Assembly (NCBI GenBank): GCA_025928535.1
Contig: JAICJJ010000159.1
Coordinates: forward strand, 1-6,769
Direction of reading: 5' to 3'
DNA from: Thermomicrobiales bacterium
GTDB lineage: Bacteria; Chloroflexota; Chloroflexia; Thermomicrobiales; UBA6265
DNA: 6,769 nucleotides
Part shown: in pieces, positions 1-4,519 of the stretch
Position numbering within the stretch: the first letter of the stretch is position 1
Layout of the letters: each line of letters opens with the position of its first letter
Made by a program: the position numbers and the translations under genes
Notes under the pieces: model-generated
Database searches by the model: none
Told to the model about the DNA's origin: nothing
Seen by the model: the letters and a program-made list of their open reading frames with translations, nothing else

Positions 1-1330
1 CGACGAGCGGCTCCGGCTCCGGCAGCGCCTGCGCCGCGTCGAATGGCTCCGGCAGGGGCGGCGTCGGCGGCTCGGGCCGCAGATCGCGGCGGCGCACCCG
101 CATGTCGGCCGCCGCGCGCTCCGTTAGGCGCGCGAGCGGCGAAAAAAAGCCGGGCAACGATTCGTCTTCGAGGATGATTCTGGCCTGCGCGTCGAGATCG
201 GCGACGTAGGCGCGCCGCATCGCGTCGGCCTGGAGATCGAGATTGGCGTGGCGATCTTCGTGAATCACGAGCATCTCGTGCCGCCAGCGGCCCGCTCGCA
301 CCAACCAGCGGTCGACGCCATCGCGCGCCCGCGCATATTCGGCCGGAGCCGGCTTCCAGAAGCGAGGCGACCAGCGCGGCAAATCGAGCGCCGGCCAGCG
401 CGCCGCCGCCGCCAGCGCGACCCGCCCCAACGCCGGGTAGGGCGGCTCGAAGGTCGGCGGCGCCGGTTCTTCCAGCGCCGCGAGCAACCGCTGCCGGCGG
501 CGCTCGGCGCTGGCGCGGAACGCCGCCGGCGCATCCCAGCGGAGGGCGACGCCGGCTGCGCTGCCGAAGACCGGCTGCGTCTCCCAGCCGCCGGAACCGC
601 CGCCGAGCGACGCCGTGAACGCCCGCGTCGCGCCCCGCGCGACATCGCCGAGCAGGATCAGATCAGCCAACCGGTGCGCCAGCGCCGTCGTTTCGTCGTC
701 GGAATAGAGGCCGCCGATCGCGTCGCGATCGGACAGGACGAACGCGATCGCCGGGTCGTCGCCGGCTGGCGCCAGCGCGTCCTCCGTCAGGCGCCGGACG
801 CGGTCGATCACCGCCGCCTGCGCGTCCGGCGACCGACCCCACGACCGATTGCGCACGAGGAGATAGAGCCGCGCTTCGACTCGCAGCTCGGCGAGCCGTC
901 GCCGCAGGCGCGCCAGCCAGGGCGCGAGATCGGCCGTTTCCGGCGAATCGATGTCGGCCACGAGCCAGACATGCGGCACGAGCAGATCGCGATCGGCGTA
1001 GCGCAATGCGTCGCGGCTCTGCCGTTCGGCGAGCAGTTCCGCCAACGCCTGCTGGATCGCGTCCGCCGCCGGATCGTACGGCGCCGATGACGCAACGGCG
1101 ACGCCGGCTTCGTCCGATGCTGCCGGATCGATAGCCGCCGGGTCCGGTTCGCTCCCCGGCAATTCCAGCGACGGCAGCAAGCGGTTGGCAGCGGCCAACT
1201 CCCGACGGTCGTCGTCGCCGAGCCAGCGGCGCAGCCGGTTGACGACCGCCGCTCCGAACGGATCGAGCCCGACCCAGACGGTCGAACCGCGCGGGCGCGC
1301 CCGCTCAGACGGCGACGAGATACTGGCCAT
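1..1330 (-). CDS. Degenerate tubulin-like paralogue, probable pseudo-GTPase partner (3' end outside window)
   Basis: The frame is open from ATG 1330 to the left edge (443 codons) with no stop, and runs on beyond it. The start is well fixed: an in-frame TGA lies at 1336-1334, and no other ATG, GTG or TTG occurs before the first beta strand. No Shine-Dalgarno is visible, and the gene overlaps the tubulin-like gene by 26 nt, so translational coupling is likely. Residues 18-37 (VWVGLDPFGAAVVNRLRRWL) align without gaps to residues 4-23 of the neighbour, but its GG becomes DP. The signature loop (GGTGSG) is replaced by DSPETA after the strand VWLVADI (121-127). AIAFVLSDRD with the following helix (194-227) and FGSAAGVALRW (255-265) match FEYAYLFGREN and YASAAIGALVY in order. 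The remainder is mainly helical and enters a Pro/Glu-rich linker (about 420-443). Paralogy is inferred from these co-linear landmarks. Loss of GTP binding is predicted; the function is unknown. Confidence 0.88.
   Translation of the reverse strand, partial: MASISSPSERARPRGSTVWVGLDPFGAAVVNRLRRWLGDDDRRELAAANRLLPSLELPGSEPDPAAIDPAASDEAGVAVASSAPYDPAADAIQQALAELLAERQSRDALRYADRDLLVPHVWLVADIDSPETADLAPWLARLRRRLAELRVEARLYLLVRNRSWGRSPDAQAAVIDRVRRLTEDALAPAGDDPAIAFVLSDRDAIGGLYSDDETTALAHRLADLILLGDVARGATRAFTASLGGGSGGWETQPVFGSAAGVALRWDAPAAFRASAERRRQRLLAALEEPAPPTFEPPYPALGRVALAAAARWPALDLPRWSPRFWKPAPAEYARARDGVDRWLVRAGRWRHEMLVIHEDRHANLDLQADAMRRAYVADLDAQARIILEDESLPGFFSPLARLTERAAADMRVRRRDLRPEPPTPPLPEPFDAAQALPEPEPLV
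1305..1330 (-). other. 26-nt overlap of the tubulin-like gene and its paralogue
   Basis: The last codons of the tubulin-like frame (YGQYLVAV-TGA) are also read in the +1 frame as MASISSPS, the start of the next protein. With no ribosome binding site in front of ATG 1330, arriving ribosomes from the upstream gene probably supply initiation. This points to a fixed stoichiometry between the two products. Confidence 0.8.
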
Positions 1331-3983
1331 AGGTCAACCGCGCCACAATCGCTCGCTCGGCTTCTTTCCACCATGCCGCGACCGCCGGTCGATCGCTCGC
1401 CTGCGCGTCCGCCCGCAGACGTTGGACGCGCGCGAGCGCCTGTTGCAGCATCCCGCTTCGATCTTGCGCCGGGATGCGCTGCACCTTGGCGTTGACCCGC
1501 TCTTTCAGCGCGCGCAGCCGGCTCCGGTCGGCGAGAAGCGCTTCTTCGAGGTCGATCACGCTGTCGAATTCTTCCGGCGCGCCGGGCAGGCGAACCGACA
1601 ACCGTCCATTCAGATGGCCGTCGGTCGCCGCCCGCTTGACGATCTCGAGTTGCAATCCGACGGCGACGAGGTACCGCACTTCGTCGTCGTCCGATTCGCC
1701 CGGCTTGATCACCGGATCGGCCAGCGTCTCGAAGCGCAGATCGGTGTAGAGAAACTTTTCCAGCCGCTTCTGGGCGGCGGCGTCGCGCATCCCTTTCAAT
1801 TCGCGGTCGTTCAGGTAGAAGAGCGGCGCGACTCCTTCCCGTGCGTAGAGGGCGATCCGGTCGCGCCCCGGCAGCCATTTCGGCGCGCCGGCCTGCATCA
1901 TCGCCGCCGTCTGCTCCAGCACCCCTTTCAGGCCGAGCGTCGTTTCGGCTTCATGGTACGCCTGCTCGTCGGCGGCGGCGACGATGAAACCGTAGGGCGC
2001 GCCGTGGTTGGCCGTCATCAGGCCGTCGAGATTCCAGAACGGCCGCACCCGTTTCTGACATTCGAAGAGGCGGTTGCGGATGAATGCCCGCAACACTTCC
2101 TGCTCCCAGTCTTTCGGCGGCACGCCCGCCTGTTCCGCGCCGCGGCGTTGCTGCTGGACCTGATGCATTGCCTGGCTGACCGCCGCGTCGTGCAGTTCGA
2201 GCGCCTGCCGCGCCCGACATTCCGCCGCCAGCGCCTCCCAGATCGACAGCGCCCGCACCTCCCGGCCGAGCTGGCTGATCCCGTCGTCGACGATCGCGTC
2301 GCGCAGCCGGTCCCGAAACGTTTCGTGCAGCAAGCCCACGGCGCCTGCTTTCGGATCGAGCCGCCGCGCCAGCAACTCGGCGACGATCCCCGTTTTCGGC
2401 AACGCGCGCACCACGACATCGGGCGCTTCGTCGATGGCGAGCGGCCCCTCGTCGTCGTCGCCGTCGTCCGCCGCGGCCGCGCCAGCCGTGACCGCGATCG
2501 CGCAGCGATCGACGCCTTCCCGCACGATCCGGTCGAGGACGTCGTCGAAGCGGTGCGCCACCAGCGCCGGGCTGTCGAGCACGGCCAGATCGAGCACGCC
2601 GGAATGACCATGCTCGCCGACATCGGTCCGCGTCGAGCGTTCCAGTTCGTCCCGCAAATGGGCGGTCTGGTCGATCAGGTCCTTGAGGGCGCGTTCGACC
2701 TTGAGCGTTTCTTCCAGCAACCGCTGGTAGGTTTCCCGACCTTGCACCGCCCGTTCCAGTTTCAGCAAATCGTCCTTGAACGGCGCCCACGTTTGCCGAT
2801 AGAACTTGTCCTTCGCTTCCTTGCCGTTGCGGCCGACCAGTTTGCCGAAGCCGCCGCCGACGCCGTTGCCCAGTTTGCGAACGGCGTTGTCCCAGCCGGC
2901 TTGATGATCGGCGGCGATCTCCTTCAGCCCTTTCCGCGGCGACGCCGGATCGTCATTGCCTTCGATCGCTTCGTTCAGCGCGCGCCATTCCCGCTCCAGC
3001 GTCATTCGGATCTGCCGGACGGCTTCGTGGGTGGAGCCGAGCGCCGTCGCGCCGCCGCTGGCCAGCGAATCGTTGACGAATTTCCGCAGCCCCCGCTCCG
3101 GATCGGCGTAGTCGGCGACGATGACCTTTCGTCGGTTTTTCAGATGCGCCAGATAACCCCGGCCGGCGAATTGCTCCAGCGTTTCCCGTTCCCGGTTCGC
3201 CGCCGACACCGTCGCCGAGCGGTCGGCCTTGGCGTATTGCTGGTTGCGCTCGCGGTTGAGATTGTCCGGCGGCTGCGGACACGGCTTGCGCGTGCCGTCC
3301 GCCTGTTCGAGCGGCTTGGTCAATTCCGTCTGCAAGGGCGGCAAGCCCGCCCAGACCAGGGCGTGGAGCTTGGTGAATTCATCGACCGCGGCATTGGCCC
3401 GCTGCGTGTCGGTCTGCGTCATCCGTTCGAGGACGGCCATGGCGTAACGGCGGGCGAGATGCCGTTCGATCCGCTCCGCCGGGTAGACCAGCGCGCCGAT
3501 GGCGGCGCTGGCGTAGGTTGTCGGCCGCCCCGCCACCTCCGGCTTCGCCTGCAAATGCATGATGAATTGCGAATGCGGCCCCTTGATGGCGGTCTGGAAG
3601 CCTTCGTCGAGCAGGTTCGAAAAACTCTCGGCGACGAGCGTTTCGGCGATCAGGCCGACGTATTCGCCGAAGGTGGCGAGGCTTTGCCCGCTCTGGTTTT
3701 CGCGACCGAAGAGATAGGCGTATTCGAACGGCCGGCTCTTGCCGAAGAGGATGTTGCCTTCGCCCGGCCATTGAAAGAAGGGCGTCAACTCGTTTTCGGG
3801 CGTGCCCGCGACGCGCTGGCAATAGTCGATTTCGCGCAGCGCCGCGTCGGTGTTGGCCCAGATGCTCGTGGTGTCGGCCCCGCCCGGACCGAGCGCGGTG
3901 ATGCCAGCCATGGGAAAGACGCCGATCAGCGGGCAATAATCGGGCATCGCCTGACGCAGGTGTTGGGCGAGCGTCAGGACCAT
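1305..3983 (-). CDS. C-terminal piece of the tubulin-like protein (892 aa from ATG 3983)
   Basis: This is the longest Met-initiated frame after the TGA, seven codons downstream. No Shine-Dalgarno is obvious before ATG 3983 (the sequence there encodes GGTGSG), so separate expression is uncertain. In full-length numbering it holds the strand PLIGVFPM (191-198), ANTDAALREID (216-226), FEYAYLFGREN (259-269) and YASAAIGALVYPAERIERHL (330-349), all typical of the tubulin-like core. About 600 further residues follow. They include a long charged helical stretch (about 575-625, probably coiled coil), a segment like a small alpha/beta module (SGVLDLAVLDSP to CAIAVTAGA, about 634-674), an acidic loop DDGDDDEG (680-687) and a mainly helical tail. 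The function of this extension is unknown; adaptor or partner binding is inferred. Its end overlaps the next gene. Confidence 0.82.
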   Translation of the reverse strand: MVLTLAQHLRQAMPDYCPLIGVFPMAGITALGPGGADTTSIWANTDAALREIDYCQRVAGTPENELTPFFQWPGEGNILFGKSRPFEYAYLFGRENQSGQSLATFGEYVGLIAETLVAESFSNLLDEGFQTAIKGPHSQFIMHLQAKPEVAGRPTTYASAAIGALVYPAERIERHLARRYAMAVLERMTQTDTQRANAAVDEFTKLHALVWAGLPPLQTELTKPLEQADGTRKPCPQPPDNLNRERNQQYAKADRSATVSAANRERETLEQFAGRGYLAHLKNRRKVIVADYADPERGLRKFVNDSLASGGATALGSTHEAVRQIRMTLEREWRALNEAIEGNDDPASPRKGLKEIAADHQAGWDNAVRKLGNGVGGGFGKLVGRNGKEAKDKFYRQTWAPFKDDLLKLERAVQGRETYQRLLEETLKVERALKDLIDQTAHLRDELERSTRTDVGEHGHSGVLDLAVLDSPALVAHRFDDVLDRIVREGVDRCAIAVTAGAAAADDGDDDEGPLAIDEAPDVVVRALPKTGIVAELLARRLDPKAGAVGLLHETFRDRLRDAIVDDGISQLGREVRALSIWEALAAECRARQALELHDAAVSQAMHQVQQQRRGAEQAGVPPKDWEQEVLRAFIRNRLFECQKRVRPFWNLDGLMTANHGAPYGFIVAAADEQAYHEAETTLGLKGVLEQTAAMMQAGAPKWLPGRDRIALYAREGVAPLFYLNDRELKGMRDAAAQKRLEKFLYTDLRFETLADPVIKPGESDDDEVRYLVAVGLQLEIVKRAATDGHLNGRLSVRLPGAPEEFDSVIDLEEALLADRSRLRALKERVNAKVQRIPAQDRSGMLQQALARVQRLRADAQASDRPAVAAWWKEAERAIVARLTYGQYLVAV

Positions 3984-4001
3984 GCCGCTGCCCGTGCCGC
4001 C

Positions 4002-4004
4002 TCA
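4002..4004 (-). other. In-frame TGA at the first Gly codon of the GGGTGSG motif
   Basis: The minus strand reads CTC TGA GGC GGC ACG GGC AGC GGC ATG, that is L-stop-G-G-T-G-S-G-M. The stop sits where every tubulin/FtsZ family member has a glycine of the phosphate-binding loop. A G-to-T change at the first base of GGA explains it without any frameshift. Confidence 0.95.
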
Positions 4005-4502
4005 GAGGGAGCAGACGAGATAGACGGGCACGGTGCGCAACCCCGGCGCCGGGCCGAGCACGGCGTCGATGGCGTGGAGCGCGTCGCGCACGGCATCGAC
4101 CACCGGGCGGCCTTGCCCGGTCAGAGCGATCCGGTAGGCGAGTTTGCCCTTGATCCGCAACTGCCCGGCGCCGCTGGCGAACGCGCCGGCGCGGAGCGGC
4201 GCGCCTTTGCGTTCCGGCCACCAGTTGCGAAACGTGGCGTCGCCGCCGTGATGCCAGGAATCGATCTTGGCGTCGACGTCGAACTTGTCTTTGCCTTCCG
4301 GCAGATCGAAGCAATCGGCGGCGTCGAAGCCGAGGCCGACGCCATCTTTCCAGGTGTCGATGAGCAGGAAGCGAAACTGCCCCGCCGCCTCCTGGGCCGA
4401 CGGCGAATCGTGGGCGAACGCGACCCGCAGCGCCAGCGCCTGCCGCACCTGGGCGACGATCGAACCGCCGATGCCGCCAATGCCGATGAAGATGCCGGGC
4501 AT
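4002..4502 (-). CDS. N-terminal piece of the tubulin-like protein (166 aa, up to the TGA)
   Basis: Under the standard code this is what the strong ribosome binding site would yield. It begins MPGIFIGIGGIGGSIV, the first beta strand and glycine loop that contact the nucleotide phosphates in tubulin/FtsZ. FRFLLIDTWKD, the next Rossmann strand, follows near residue 43. Ser/Gly-rich and beta segments come next, including DATFRNWWPERKG, then a helix (VVDAVRDALHAIDAVL) and the strand TVPVYLVCSL that leads into the signature loop. The chain stops at the loop itself, so this fragment alone cannot form a complete GTP site. Confidence 0.8.
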   Translation of the reverse strand: MPGIFIGIGGIGGSIVAQVRQALALRVAFAHDSPSAQEAAGQFRFLLIDTWKDGVGLGFDAADCFDLPEGKDKFDVDAKIDSWHHGGDATFRNWWPERKGAPLRAGAFASGAGQLRIKGKLAYRIALTGQGRPVVDAVRDALHAIDAVLGPAPGLRTVPVYLVCSL

Positions 4503-4506
4503 CGAT

Positions 4507-4513
4507 CCCTCCT
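4507..4513 (-). promoter_or_regulatory. Shine-Dalgarno of the tubulin-like gene
   Basis: The minus strand reads AGGAGGG followed by ATCG and the ATG at 4502. This is a near-perfect ribosome binding site inside the 17-nt gap after the VWA stop codon. It fixes the start of the tubulin-like gene and indicates independent, strong initiation within the operon. Confidence 0.9.
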
Positions 4514-4519
4514 GCTGAA

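Larger units (their letters stand above)
1305..4502 (-). pseudogene. Tubulin/FtsZ-like (Tubulin_2-type) GTPase, interrupted by an in-frame TGA in its signature motif
   Basis: One uninterrupted phase of 1065 codons runs from ATG 4502 to TGA 1307-1305, except for TGA at 4004-4002 (codon 167). The two open pieces are in the same frame. Reading across gives YLVCSL-stop-GGTGSG, so the stop replaces exactly the first Gly of the GGGTGSG tubulin/FtsZ signature; GGA to TGA needs one base change. Everything else looks intact: the glycine loop GIGGIGG (7-13), LLIDT, ANTDAALREID (216-226) and YASAAIGALVYP (330-341). The coding frame has no other defect. The length fits large tubulin-like proteins that carry a long C-terminal extension. 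The family binds GTP and is expected to polymerise. Its place beside a VWA membrane protein resembles the FtsZ-like/VWA membrane-remodelling operons proposed in the literature. Whether the stop is a sequencing error, a recent null mutation or a recoded codon cannot be decided here. Family identity is firm; the pseudogene label is provisional. Confidence 0.88.

Noticed and set aside
142..148. Run of seven A on the plus strand (U7 in the mRNA of the paralogue) as a frameshift or slippage site
   Set aside because: The frame reads sensibly on both sides (LPGFFSPLARLTERAA). Another frame has a stop shortly after, so there is no sign of slippage being used.
248..1090. Plus-strand open frame of 280 codons
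   Set aside because: It is Arg-rich, low-complexity and motif-free, and antisense to the paralogue frame, which gives a balanced protein.
1305..1307. Genome-wide reading of TGA as glycine
   Set aside because: Reading through this TGA continues in a frame that lacks protein character, while the real next gene is in the +1 frame. No other in-frame TGA occurs in the three coding frames.
808..1878. Minus-strand open frame of 356 codons across the end of the tubulin-like gene and the start of the paralogue
   Set aside because: It is extremely Arg/Ser-rich and out of phase with both real proteins. It overlaps two better supported frames.
4002..4004. Selenocysteine at the TGA
   Set aside because: The family has Gly there, not Cys. 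No convincing stem-loop of the bacterial SECIS type was seen directly downstream, judged by eye only.
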